Assembly: GCF_046156265.1 (NCBI RefSeq)
Contig: NZ_JAWDIR010000045.1
Location: 186,001 to 250,000 of the forward strand
From: CAMDHY01 sp046156265
Lineage (GTDB): Bacteria; Pseudomonadota; Alphaproteobacteria; Rhizobiales; Segnochrobactraceae
Direction of reading: 5' to 3'
DNA: 64,000 nt
Each line of letters begins with the position of its first letter. The stretch's first letter is position 1. Below the pieces are notes generated by a model. The model did no database searches, was not told the origin of the DNA, and worked only from the letters and a program-made list of their open reading frames with translations. Below, piece by piece: positions 52,701 through 59,986 of the stretch. The position numbers and the translations under genes were made by a program.

Positions 52701-53582
52701 TCAGTGCCGGCGCGTGGCGGCGGCGATCTGGTCGGCGAAACGCCACTCGAGCAGCGTCTTCACGACCAGCGTGACGAGGGCGAGCAGGGCCAGCACCGAG
52801 GCGATCGCGAAGGCGCCGACGAAGTCGTACTCGTTGTAGAGGATCTCGACGTGCAGCGGCATCGTGTTGGTGAGGCCGCGGATGTGGCCGGACACCACCG
52901 AGACGGCGCCGAACTCGCCCATCGCCCGGGCGTTGCAGAGCAGCACGCCGTAGACGAGGCCCCACTTCACGTTCGGCAGCGTCACCCGCCAGAAGGTCTG
53001 CCAGCCGCTCGCCCCGAGCGACAGCGCCGCCTCCTCCTCCAGCGTGCCCTGTTCCTGCATCAGCGGGATGAGCTCGCGGGCGACGAAGGGAACGGTGACG
53101 AAGATCGTCGCCAGCACGATGCCGGGGATGGCGAAGATGATCTTGATGCCGTGCTCGGCGAGCCAGGGCCCGAAATAGCCTTGGGCGCCGAACATCAGCA
53201 CGAAGACGAGGCCGGCGATCACCGGCGAGACCGAGAACGGCAGGTCGATCAGGGTGATCAAGAGGCTCTTGCCGCGGAACTCGAACTTCGCGATCGCCCA
53301 GGCGGCGGCCACGCCGAAGACGAGGTTCATCGGCACCGCGATCACGGCCACGAGCAGCGTCAGCTTGATCGCCGCGATCGCGTCGGGGTCGCCGAGCGCC
53401 GCGAGCGCCGGCCCGACGCCGCGCCGGAGCGCCTCGACGAACACCGAGACGAGCGGCAGGAACAGGAACAGCGCCAGGAAGGCGAGCGCCACGCCGATCA
53501 GCGCGACGCGCACCCAGGGGGCTTCGGAGACGGGGGAGCGGAAGGCGGGAGCGCCAGGAAGTGTCGCCGCACGGTCAGACAT
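52701..53582 (-). CDS. cysW: Sulfate ABC transporter permease CysW
   Basis: This 293-residue inner-membrane permease has six hydrophobic segments, an ABC-permease EAA-type loop (EEEAALSLGASGWQTFWRVT) and the NARAMGEFGAVSVVSGHIRG stretch typical of CysW. The start overlaps the cysT stop by 8 nt. With CysT it forms the membrane channel of the sulfate/thiosulfate importer. The order sbp-cysT-cysW-cysA is the normal one. Confidence 0.93.
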   Translation of the reverse strand: MSDRAATLPGAPAFRSPVSEAPWVRVALIGVALAFLALFLFLPLVSVFVEALRRGVGPALAALGDPDAIAAIKLTLLVAVIAVPMNLVFGVAAAWAIAKFEFRGKSLLITLIDLPFSVSPVIAGLVFVLMFGAQGYFGPWLAEHGIKIIFAIPGIVLATIFVTVPFVARELIPLMQEQGTLEEEAALSLGASGWQTFWRVTLPNVKWGLVYGVLLCNARAMGEFGAVSVVSGHIRGLTNTMPLHVEILYNEYDFVGAFAIASVLALLALVTLVVKTLLEWRFADQIAAATRRH

Positions 53583-54438
53583 CGCCGAACCTCCGTCGCG
53601 CCCAGGCCTGGATGAGGTTGATCGCGAGCAGCATCAGGAAGGAGATGCCGAGCATGACGGCCGCGACCGCGGTGGCGCCGGCATAGTCGAACTCCTCCAG
53701 CCGGATCACGATGAGGAGCGGCGCGATCTCGGTGACGTAGGGGATGTTGCCGGCGATGAAGATCACCGAACCGTACTCGCCGACGGCGCGCGCGAAGGCG
53801 AGCGCGAAGCCGGTGAGCAGCGCCGGCGCCAGCGTCGGCAGAACGACGCGCCAGAACGTCTGGCGGCGGTTCGCGCCGAGGGTGGCGGAGGCCTCCTCGC
53901 GCTCGCGGTCGATCTCCTCCAGCACCGGCTGCACCGTGCGCACCACGAACGGCAGGCCGATGAAGATCAGGGCGATGACGATGCCGATCTGCGTGTATGC
54001 GATCTTGATGCCGAAGGGGGCGAAGAGCTGGCCGATCCAGCCGTTGCCGGCATAGAGCGCGGTCAGCGCGATACCGGCGACGGCGGTCGGAAGCGCGAAC
54101 GGCAGGTCCACCGTGGCGTCGAGGATCTTCCGGCCGGGGAAGCGGTAGCGCACCAGGACCCAGGCGACGATCAGGCCGAAGACGGCATTGACCATCGCCG
54201 CCGCGAGCGAGGTGCCGAACGACACCCGGAGCGCCGCGACGACGCGGGGGTCCGTCGCGATTTCGAAGAAGCGCTCAAAACCGAGGCCGCCGGCGCGCAG
54301 CACGAGGGCCGCGATCGGGATCAGCACGATCAGCGAGAGGTAAACGAGCGTGAAGCCGAGCGTGATCCCGAAGCCCGGGATGACGCTCGGCCGGCGTCCC
54401 GAAAACGGGACGCGCGCCACTGCGGAGGCGACGGCCAT
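53575..54438 (-). CDS. cysT: Sulfate ABC transporter permease CysT (CysU)
   Basis: This 287-residue permease has six hydrophobic segments, the ATVDLPFALPTAVAGIALTA region characteristic of CysT/CysU, an EEASATLGANRRQTFWRVVL EAA loop and a FALAFARAVGEYGSVIFIAG block. It begins 7 bp after the stop of the binding-protein gene and overlaps cysW by 8 nt. It partners with CysW in sulfate uptake. Confidence 0.93.
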   Translation of the reverse strand: MAVASAVARVPFSGRRPSVIPGFGITLGFTLVYLSLIVLIPIAALVLRAGGLGFERFFEIATDPRVVAALRVSFGTSLAAAMVNAVFGLIVAWVLVRYRFPGRKILDATVDLPFALPTAVAGIALTALYAGNGWIGQLFAPFGIKIAYTQIGIVIALIFIGLPFVVRTVQPVLEEIDREREEASATLGANRRQTFWRVVLPTLAPALLTGFALAFARAVGEYGSVIFIAGNIPYVTEIAPLLIVIRLEEFDYAGATAVAAVMLGISFLMLLAINLIQAWARRRFGDV

Positions 54439-54445
54439 CGGGTCG

Positions 54446-55501
54446 TCAGTTCGCCGGCTTGTAGATCTGGTCGAACACGCCGCCCTCGCCGAAGTGGAGG
54501 GGCTGCGCCTTCGCCCAGCCGCCGAACAGCGGGTCGTCGATGGTGACGAGCGCGACTTCGGGGAACTGCTTCAGGTACTCCGGATCGACACCGTCCGGCT
54601 TCGACGGGCGGTAGTAGTGCTTCGCGGCGAGGTTCTGGCCGACGTCGGAATAGAGGTACTGCAGATAAGCCTCGGCAACCGCGCGGGTGCCCTTGGCGTC
54701 GACGTTGCCGTCGACCAGCGTCACCGGCGGCTCGGCCTTGATGGAGAGCGACGGGATGACGATGTCGAAGTTTTCCGGGCCGAGCTCGGCGAGCGACAGG
54801 AACGCCTCGTTCTCCCAGGCGAGCAGCACGTCGCCGATGCCGCGCTGGGCGAAGGTGGTGGTCGAGCCGCGGGCGCCGGTGTCGAGAACCGGCACGTGGC
54901 GGAAAAGCTCGCCCATGTAGGCCTTCACCTTCTCCTGGTCGCCGCCGAATTCCTTCTCGGCCCACGCCCAGGCGGCGAGGTAGTTCCAGCGGGCGCCGCC
55001 GGAGGTCTTCGGGTTCGGCGTGATTACCTCGACGCCGTCCTTCACGAGGTCGCCCCAGTCGGTGATCGCCTTCGGGTTGCCCTTGCGGACGAGGAAGACG
55101 ATCGTCGAGGTGTAGGGCGAGGAGTTGTCCGGCAGGCGCCCGCGCCAGTCCTTCGGCAGCTTCGTCGTGTTCTCGGCGATGGCATCGATGTCGGCTTCGA
55201 GCGCCAGCGTCACGACGTCGGCGTCGAGGCCGTCGATGACCGAGCGCGCCTGCTTGCCGGAGCCGCCGTGGGACATCCGCACCGTCACCGGCTCGCCGCC
55301 CTGGCTCGCCCAGTGGGTCGCGAACGCCTCGTTGAACTCCTTGTAGAGCTCGCGCGTCGGGTCATAGGAGACGTTCAGGATCTCGACGTCGGCGCGGACG
55401 GGGGTGGGCGCGCCGAGCACAGCCGCGGCACCGAGCAGGAGGGCCGCGAGGCCGGCGACGGCAGTCCGTCGGGTGGTGGTGCACGGGGGAAGCAGAGCCA
55501 T
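54446..55501 (-). CDS. sbp: Sulfate-binding periplasmic protein
   Basis: This 351-residue secreted protein has a signal peptide (VAGLAALLLGAAAVLGAPTPVRA region) and the Sbp/CysP family motifs ILNVSYDPTRELYKEFNEAF, MSHGGSGKQARSVIDGLDAD, NPKTSGGARWNYLAAWAWAE and RGIGDVLLAWENEAFLSLAE. It captures sulfate (or thiosulfate) for the CysTWA importer. AAGGA lies 6 nt upstream of the ATG. A TTGACA box at 55563-55568 may mark the operon promoter, which lies between this gene and the tandem hairpins terminating the puf operon. Confidence 0.93.
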   Translation of the reverse strand: MALLPPCTTTRRTAVAGLAALLLGAAAVLGAPTPVRADVEILNVSYDPTRELYKEFNEAFATHWASQGGEPVTVRMSHGGSGKQARSVIDGLDADVVTLALEADIDAIAENTTKLPKDWRGRLPDNSSPYTSTIVFLVRKGNPKAITDWGDLVKDGVEVITPNPKTSGGARWNYLAAWAWAEKEFGGDQEKVKAYMGELFRHVPVLDTGARGSTTTFAQRGIGDVLLAWENEAFLSLAELGPENFDIVIPSLSIKAEPPVTLVDGNVDAKGTRAVAEAYLQYLYSDVGQNLAAKHYYRPSKPDGVDPEYLKQFPEVALVTIDDPLFGGWAKAQPLHFGEGGVFDQIYKPAN

Positions 55502-55538
55502 CGGGGGTCCTTCCGGGTTCGCCGATTCCGATGACGCT

Positions 55539-55568
55539 AATGTCGATTCAAATTGTCGGGTTTGTCAA
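55539..55568 (-). promoter_or_regulatory. Candidate sigma70-type promoter of the sulfate operon
   Basis: On the minus strand a perfect TTGACA (55568-55563) is followed 18 bp later by GACATT (55544-55539), a weak -10, in the most AT-rich stretch of this spacer. It lies about 40-65 bp upstream of the sbp ATG. Sulfate operons are usually repressed by cysteine/sulfate through CysB or related proteins, but no operator was identified. Confidence 0.4.
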
Positions 55569-55789
55569 CTCACTCTCTCATCGCCTCCGTGCGTGCCGGC
55601 CCGCGCCCCGGACACGGGGGCTCGGCCGCGGTTCGACAGGGCTCCCAGGGCCGAGGATTGGGTAGATTGGCCAGGGCCAGCGCGGGCCGGCGCACTTCGC
55701 CCGCAGGGTGCGGTTTTGACCGACGATCTGGAGTATTCCGCAGTCCAGACGGTCCAGCAGACCGCGCGCCGCCCTACCGAAACAAAAAA

Positions 55790-55815
55790 GCGACCCGTCC
55801 GGGAGGACGGGTCGC
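55790..55815 (-). terminator. Terminator hairpin 1 of the puf operon
   Basis: GCGACCCGTCC pairs perfectly with GGACGGGTCGC (11 bp) around a 4-nt loop. Read on the minus strand it is followed at once by TTTTTTGTTT, so it is a classical intrinsic terminator. It is the second of two identical hairpins after pufC. Confidence 0.85.
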
Positions 55816-55836
55816 CGAGAGCTTCCAGAAAAGGGT

Positions 55837-55868
55837 GGAGCGACCCGTCCGGGAGGACGGGTCGCTCC
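55837..55868 (-). terminator. Terminator hairpin 2 (upstream copy) of the puf operon
   Basis: The same 26-bp core as the hairpin at 55790-55815, extended by GGA/TCC to a 14-bp perfect stem. It lies 33 bp beyond the pufC stop. On the minus strand it is followed by CACCCTTTTCTGG, a weaker T-run, so it could stop some transcripts or protect the mRNA 3' end. Confidence 0.75.
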
Positions 55869-55900
55869 GGCCGGCGAGACCTCGCGTCGGGAGCCGCTGG

Positions 55901-57178
55901 TCAGTTGGCGCCGGGTTGGGGGGCCGCCGGCGGCTCGCTCGCCGCAGGCGGTGTCTCGGTGGTGGGCGCGGCCGGGGCCGGGGCCGCCGGAGCGGGGGCT
56001 GCCGGAGCGGGAGCGGCGGGCGCCGCCTCCGGGGTGGCGGCCGGGGCCGCGGCGGGAGCCGTCGGCGCAGCCTCGGCGGGTGCCGTGGCAGGCGCCGGCG
56101 GTGCCGGCATCGCCGCAGGGGTGACCGCCGCCTGTGCGCCGAGCGACGTCTCGTAGCTCTGCAGCATCGAGGCGCCGAGCAGCGGCTTCGGGGCCTCCTG
56201 ATGGCAGGTGGCGCAGTTGACCTTCTTCGGGTCGCCGAGCGGACCGAGGCGGGTCGCCGGGAACACCGGCTTCAGCGGGTCGATGTAGTCGGCGTTGACG
56301 GCGTCCACCATGCGGATGCCGTACCAGGCGATCGAGCGCTGCGGCGAGCTCTGGTCCCACGCCGAGAACGAGCGCGAGTTGTGGCAGAACGTGCAGTTCA
56401 CGCCGAGCGCTTCCGACATGTGGATCATCAGGCCGTAGGTCGCCTCGGTCTCCTGGATGGTGGCGCCGAGACCTTGCTGCCCCCGCACCGGCAGCGCCGC
56501 CTTGGAGATGACGCGGATGTCGTCCGGATTGCGCAGCAGCGCCGAGAACGGGTCGTAGGGCAGCGACGACAGCCCGCTCACGGGGTTGGCGCCGTTCTGG
56601 CCGTTGCGGCGGGCGGACATGCCGCCGGCAGTGCGCGGGCCGGGATCTTCCGACCACACCTGGAGCGGCACGGGATTGCCGCGATGGCAGGTGTAGCAGG
56701 TGACGCCCGTCTGCTGGACGTGGGCCGTCCAGTCGGTGTTGATGGCGCGCGTCATCTGGATCATCCGGCGCGCCACGACCTTCGTGTAGATGTCGTCGGA
56801 GGCGAGGTTCTCGCCGTGGCAGTAGAGGCAGCCCTCCTGCGGGGACACCCACTCGGTGATCGCGTTCATGACGCGCAGGAACTCGCCCTCGCTGAGATCA
56901 CCCAGAACCTGGACGTTCTCGTAGACCTGCGAGGCGCGCGGCTCGTCGGCGTAGGGTTCGGCCGGCGGCTGCGGCTCCGGCAACGCGTTCGCCACCTTCT
57001 GCAGGGCGAGCACGTCGACGTTGTTGATCTGCACCATGCCGGTGCCGCGATAGCCGGTCTGCTGGCTTTCCGTCACCGGCTCCTCGCACCCAGCGAGGAG
57101 GGCGGCGAGCCCGAGGACGGGGAGCACACCCCGCAGGAACGTGCTCCGGCTGCGATGGGAGGCGTTTCTTGTCGTCAT
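55901..57178 (-). CDS. pufC: Photosynthetic reaction centre tetraheme cytochrome subunit
   Basis: This 425-residue lipoprotein has a signal peptide with lipobox LLAGC (Cys31) and four CxxCH heme motifs: CLYCH (117-121), CYTCH (161-165), CTFCH (262-266) and CATCH (322-326). It re-reduces the photo-oxidised special pair of the reaction centre on the periplasmic side. The C-terminal ~75 residues (from about 350) are an Ala/Pro-rich tail with APAPAAP repeats not expected from the heme core. The ATG at 57178 is 4 bp after the pufM stop. It is the last gene of the operon and is followed by tandem terminators. Confidence 0.93.
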   Translation of the reverse strand: MTTRNASHRSRSTFLRGVLPVLGLAALLAGCEEPVTESQQTGYRGTGMVQINNVDVLALQKVANALPEPQPPAEPYADEPRASQVYENVQVLGDLSEGEFLRVMNAITEWVSPQEGCLYCHGENLASDDIYTKVVARRMIQMTRAINTDWTAHVQQTGVTCYTCHRGNPVPLQVWSEDPGPRTAGGMSARRNGQNGANPVSGLSSLPYDPFSALLRNPDDIRVISKAALPVRGQQGLGATIQETEATYGLMIHMSEALGVNCTFCHNSRSFSAWDQSSPQRSIAWYGIRMVDAVNADYIDPLKPVFPATRLGPLGDPKKVNCATCHQEAPKPLLGASMLQSYETSLGAQAAVTPAAMPAPPAPATAPAEAAPTAPAAAPAATPEAAPAAPAPAAPAPAAPAPAAPTTETPPAASEPPAAPQPGAN

Positions 57179-57182
57179 TGGT

Positions 57183-58160
57183 TCAGCCCCCCGTCGGCAG
57201 TGTCGCAGGATCGACGATCGCCGGTCCGGTGTGCGGATAGGCCGGGGCGACGCCGTGCTCGACCGCCCACAGGTACCAGTTGTCGACCGCCGTGCCGGTG
57301 AGCAGGATGCCGATGCCGCCGGTGAGCGGGCACAGCACCGCGAACCACCACGCCCAGCGATGGATCGACTCCATCGTGGCGTTGAAGCCCATCGTCCACC
57401 TCCAGAAGAGGGCGGCGCGCTCCGTGGCGGTGCCACGGTCGACGATCTGCTCGAGCTCGCGCTCGCCGCCGAAGCGGCTGACCGCCAGGATCGTCGCCGC
57501 GTGCATGGCGAACAGCAGGGTCGAGCCGTAGAGGAAGACGATCGAGAGGCAGTGGAACGGGTTGTAGAAGAGGTTGCCGTAGCGGATCGAGAACGCCGCG
57601 GTCCAGTCGAGGTGCGGGAAGATGCCGAAGGGCACCGCCTCGCTCCAGCTGCCCATCAGCAGCGGCCGGATGAAGCCGAGCACCAGCATCAGCCAGATCG
57701 CCGCGGCAAAGGCCCAGGCGACGTGCGTACCCATGCCGAGCGCCCGGGCCCGGGTGTACATGCGCACCCACCAGAGCAGAACGGAGGCCGTCATGCAGAA
57801 GCCTGCGAGCAGCCACCAGCCGCCCTCCGCCATCGGCGGGATCGACAGCCCCCACTCCGGCCCCGGCGGCTCGAGGCCGAGCCAGGGCAGCTGGCGGACG
57901 AACTGGATCGGATCCCAGTTCACCGAGGCCCACAGGTTGAGACCGACGATCTCGAACCAGGCGAAGCCGAAGGCGAGCGACGCGACACCGGCCCAGCCGA
58001 GATAGAACGGCCCGATCTGCGCGTCGCCGAACTTGCCGGCCCAGTACGAGAAGAACGGCTTGCCCTGGCGGACGAAGGCGCCTTCCCGGTCCGCCGGCAC
58101 GCCGGCGTAGGCTGGTCCGCGTACCTGCACGCGGGTGAAGATGTTCTGATAGTCGTTCAT
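57183..58160 (-). CDS. pufM: Photosynthetic reaction centre M subunit
   Basis: This 325-residue protein begins MNDYQNIFTRVQVRGPAYAG and has five membrane helices, with AWAFAAAIWLMLVLGFIRPL, GIFPHLDWTAAFSIRYGNLF, NPFHCLSIVFLYGSTLLFAM (special-pair histidine) and FGGERELEQIVDRGTATERA (iron-binding region). The ATG at 58160 has GGGGAG 6 nt upstream; an ATG at 58166 directly abuts that site. The extended C terminus (EHGVAPAYPHTGPAIVD) resembles that of cytochrome-bearing reaction centres such as Blastochloris, consistent with pufC next door. Confidence 0.95.
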   Translation of the reverse strand: MNDYQNIFTRVQVRGPAYAGVPADREGAFVRQGKPFFSYWAGKFGDAQIGPFYLGWAGVASLAFGFAWFEIVGLNLWASVNWDPIQFVRQLPWLGLEPPGPEWGLSIPPMAEGGWWLLAGFCMTASVLLWWVRMYTRARALGMGTHVAWAFAAAIWLMLVLGFIRPLLMGSWSEAVPFGIFPHLDWTAAFSIRYGNLFYNPFHCLSIVFLYGSTLLFAMHAATILAVSRFGGERELEQIVDRGTATERAALFWRWTMGFNATMESIHRWAWWFAVLCPLTGGIGILLTGTAVDNWYLWAVEHGVAPAYPHTGPAIVDPATLPTGG

Positions 58161-58176
58161 CACCATCTCCCCTCGC

Positions 58177-59001
58177 TCAGCTCCAGATCGGCAGGTCGAG
58201 CCACCAGCTCCACCACTCCGGCCATCCGCGGGTCCAGAAGGGGCCCGAGATGATGATGCAGACGGCGCTCCAGAAACCCGCGGAGAGCGCCAGGAACAGG
58301 CCGAGCCGGTGGATGCCGAGTGGGCCGATCGAATAGCCGATGGTGTCGCGGAAGAACGTGTTCTCGTGCTCCGGCGTCTTCACCACCTCACCCTTGCGCG
58401 GATTGGCCGCCGACAGGATCAGCGAGCCGTGCAAGGCGAGCGCCAGCGTCGTGGTGAAGAAGAACGTCACCGCGATCATGTGCGCCGGGTTGTAGTGGAA
58501 GTGCAGATACTGGTAGCCGACGTTCGACACCCAATCGAGGTGGCTGAAGATGCCGTAGGGGAAGCCGTGCCCCCAGGCGCCGAGCAGCACCGGCCGGATC
58601 ACCACCAGCGAGATGTAGGCGAAGATCGCCACGCCGAAGGCGAACGGCACGTGGTAGCCGATGCCGAGCTTGCGGCAGATCTCCACCTCGCGCAGCGCCC
58701 ACGAGATGAACGAGCCGATCGCGCAGATCGTGATGACCTGCCAGAGACCGCCCTCCTTCATCGGCGCGAAGCCGAGGCCGTAGGAAAGGTCGGGCGGGGC
58801 GATCGAGATCTGCCAGACGTTCCAGGTCGGGCCGAGGGCGGCGCCGTAGAGGATCAGCGCGGTGCCGAGGACGGAGAACAGGAACGTCGTCACGCCGAAG
58901 AAGCCGACGTAGAACGGGCCCACCCAGAAATCGAATAGGTCTCCCCCGATCAGGGTGCCCCCGCGGACCCGGTATTTTCTTTCGAAACTGAGCATAGCCA
59001 T
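58177..59001 (-). CDS. pufL: Photosynthetic reaction centre L subunit
   Basis: This 274-residue protein starts MAMLSFERKYRVRGGTLIGG and contains ICAIGSFISWALREVEICRK, GIFSHLDWVSNVGYQYLHFH, NPAHMIAVTFFFTTTLALAL (histidine ligands) and FFRDTIGYSIGPLGIHRLGL (iron ligand His). The C terminus ends WWSWWLDLPIWS, as in Blastochloris-type L subunits. The ATG at 59001 is chosen from the conserved N terminus; GGAG lies 10 nt upstream. It binds bacteriochlorophyll, bacteriopheophytin and quinone with PufM. Confidence 0.96.
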   Translation of the reverse strand: MAMLSFERKYRVRGGTLIGGDLFDFWVGPFYVGFFGVTTFLFSVLGTALILYGAALGPTWNVWQISIAPPDLSYGLGFAPMKEGGLWQVITICAIGSFISWALREVEICRKLGIGYHVPFAFGVAIFAYISLVVIRPVLLGAWGHGFPYGIFSHLDWVSNVGYQYLHFHYNPAHMIAVTFFFTTTLALALHGSLILSAANPRKGEVVKTPEHENTFFRDTIGYSIGPLGIHRLGLFLALSAGFWSAVCIIISGPFWTRGWPEWWSWWLDLPIWS

Positions 59002-59105
59002 CGACCGACACTCCGATCGGCATTCGGGAAACGGTACGGCGGAACCGCGTCCGCCGACCGCGACAGCCCCCTGCCCGGACAAGGTCCGTGGGCCGAGGCG
59101 GCTGG

Positions 59106-59136
59106 CGGCACGGGAGCCACGAGGGCCCCCGTGCCG
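59106..59136 (-). ncRNA. Intercistronic hairpin between pufA and pufL
   Basis: CGGCACGGG (59106-59114) pairs with CCCGTGCCG (59128-59136), a perfect 9-bp stem with a 13-nt loop, lying 10 bp beyond the pufA stop. In Rhodobacter such structures protect the pufBA mRNA segment and make antenna proteins more abundant than reaction centres; the same role is inferred here. Confidence 0.65.
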
Positions 59137-59146
59137 AAGGCCGGCG

Positions 59147-59332
59147 TCAAGCCAGCGGCAGTGCCGTCGTGACCTCGATCGCGCCGACCACGGTCGGGCG
59201 CGGACCTTCCAGCCAGTTGAACCGGTCGGTGCTGAGCAGGATGAAGTGAATCACCAGCGCCAGCACGAACAGGAACGAGAAGAGCGCAACGAGAGCGCGC
59301 CTCGGATCGAACAGTAACCAGACCTTCCACAT
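59147..59332 (-). CDS. pufA: LH1 light-harvesting alpha polypeptide
   Basis: This 61-residue protein starts MWKVWLLFDPRRALVALFSF, typical of LH1 alpha, with one membrane helix (ALVALFSFLFVLALVIHFIL) and the bacteriochlorophyll-binding His in LVIHFILLSTDRFNWL. It pairs with PufB to form the ring round the reaction centre. It lies 11 bp after the pufB stop, with a GGGGGA ribosome site. The hydrophobic C-terminal tail ends ATALPLA-like (TTALPLA). Confidence 0.95.
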   Translation of the reverse strand: MWKVWLLFDPRRALVALFSFLFVLALVIHFILLSTDRFNWLEGPRPTVVGAIEVTTALPLA

Positions 59333-59343
59333 GGTCTTCCCCC

Positions 59344-59565
59344 TCAGACGATCGTCGAGATGATCTGGCCGACGGTGTTGACACCGTCGATCATCGAGGT
59401 GGTGTAACCACCCTCCGGCGGCAGCCAGGGGCGCCACATCCAGGCGAGGATGTGGGCGATCACGGCCACGATGGTAAAGCCGATGAAGCTCGACATGAAG
59501 ATACGGTGAAACTCTTGCGCTTCCGGCTCGGAAAGACCCGAAAGCGAACTTCTCTCGACAGCCAT
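59344..59565 (-). CDS. pufB: LH1 light-harvesting beta polypeptide
   Basis: This 73-residue protein has the beta signature LSGLSEPEAQEFHRIFMSSF and one helix (FTIVAVIAHILAWMWRPWLP), with the bacteriochlorophyll-binding His in VIAHILAWMWRPW. The C terminus after PWLPPEGG is ~22 residues longer than the minimal form. GGAGG lies 8 nt upstream of the ATG at 59565. It is encoded between the hairpin-rich pufQ-pufB gap and pufA. Confidence 0.95.
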   Translation of the reverse strand: MAVERSSLSGLSEPEAQEFHRIFMSSFIGFTIVAVIAHILAWMWRPWLPPEGGYTTSMIDGVNTVGQIISTIV

Positions 59566-59598
59566 GCTGCAAACCTCCAGTCAGGGCCGTTGGCCAAT

Positions 59599-59645
59599 GC
59601 CGCGCCACCCGCGCGGCTGGGCTCGTCGTCGTGGACATCCACGAC
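59599..59645 (-). ncRNA. Two hairpins in the pufQ-pufB gap
   Basis: GTCGTGGA/TCCACGAC (59628-59645, 2-nt spacer) and GCCGCGC/GCGCGGC (59599-59617, 5-nt loop) are perfect inverted repeats in the 124-nt spacer before pufB. They could define an mRNA processing or stability boundary at the 5' side of the antenna genes. They are not terminators: there is no T-run. Confidence 0.55.
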
Positions 59646-59689
59646 CGGCGACTTCGACCGGCGGAAGCCGGGCGAACCTTGGTGCGCAG

Positions 59690-59914
59690 CTACGCCATGA
59701 AAGCGAACGGGATCGTCGTGTTCGCGGCGGTTCTGGCTTCTTCGATGAGCGACCGGCGGGGCCCGCTGGCGGGCCGGCCAATGCGCAGGATGCTCTTGAC
59801 GATGGCGACCCCGAGGAACACCGGAAACGTCATGGCGACGATCAGCCGGTATTCCAGCTGCTCGCCCCGGCGGGCGCGCGATGCGACCCCTGCGTATGTC
59901 CGTCCGTTCGCCAT
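59690..59914 (-). CDS. pufQ: PufQ, bacteriochlorophyll assembly protein
   Basis: This 74-residue protein has one membrane helix (EYRLIVAMTFPVFLGVAIVK) and the small-PufQ layout upstream of pufB. In Rhodobacter PufQ affects bacteriochlorophyll synthesis, probably by presenting pigment intermediates. GGAGGA lies 7 nt before the ATG at 59914. Recognition rests on size, topology and position between bchZ and pufB; the sequence is divergent. Confidence 0.82.
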   Translation of the reverse strand: MANGRTYAGVASRARRGEQLEYRLIVAMTFPVFLGVAIVKSILRIGRPASGPRRSLIEEARTAANTTIPFAFMA

Positions 59915-59951
59915 CGTGGTTTCCTCCGTCTTCGTCTTCGCCGGCGTCGGT

Positions 59952-59970
59952 CCCCGCGGGATGCGCGGGG
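59952..59970 (-). ncRNA. Hairpin in the bchZ-pufQ gap
   Basis: CCCCGCG and CGCGGGG form a perfect 7-bp stem with a 5-nt loop between bchZ and pufQ. Like the other gap hairpins it lacks a T-run. It could mark the boundary between bch and puf mRNA segments. Confidence 0.45.
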
Positions 59971-59986
59971 GCGGGCGCCGTCGAAC

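Larger units (their letters stand above)
55502..55900. other. 399-bp intergenic region between puf operon end and sulfate operon start
   Basis: No coding sequence is convincing here. It holds a candidate sulfate-operon promoter (55539-55568) near the sbp start and two copies of one hairpin (55790-55815 and 55837-55868) near the pufC stop. The middle (about 55580-55780) is GC-rich with no feature I can support. Confidence 0.6.

Noticed and set aside
55502..55900. pufX or another small gene after pufC
   Set aside because: No open frame with membrane-helix character is present on the minus strand; only hairpins and a promoter-like element are seen.
55901..56130. Frameshift artefact producing the Ala/Pro tail of pufC
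   Set aside because: The tail is in frame with an uninterrupted gene, its codon usage agrees with the rest, and it ends in a stop before clear terminators.
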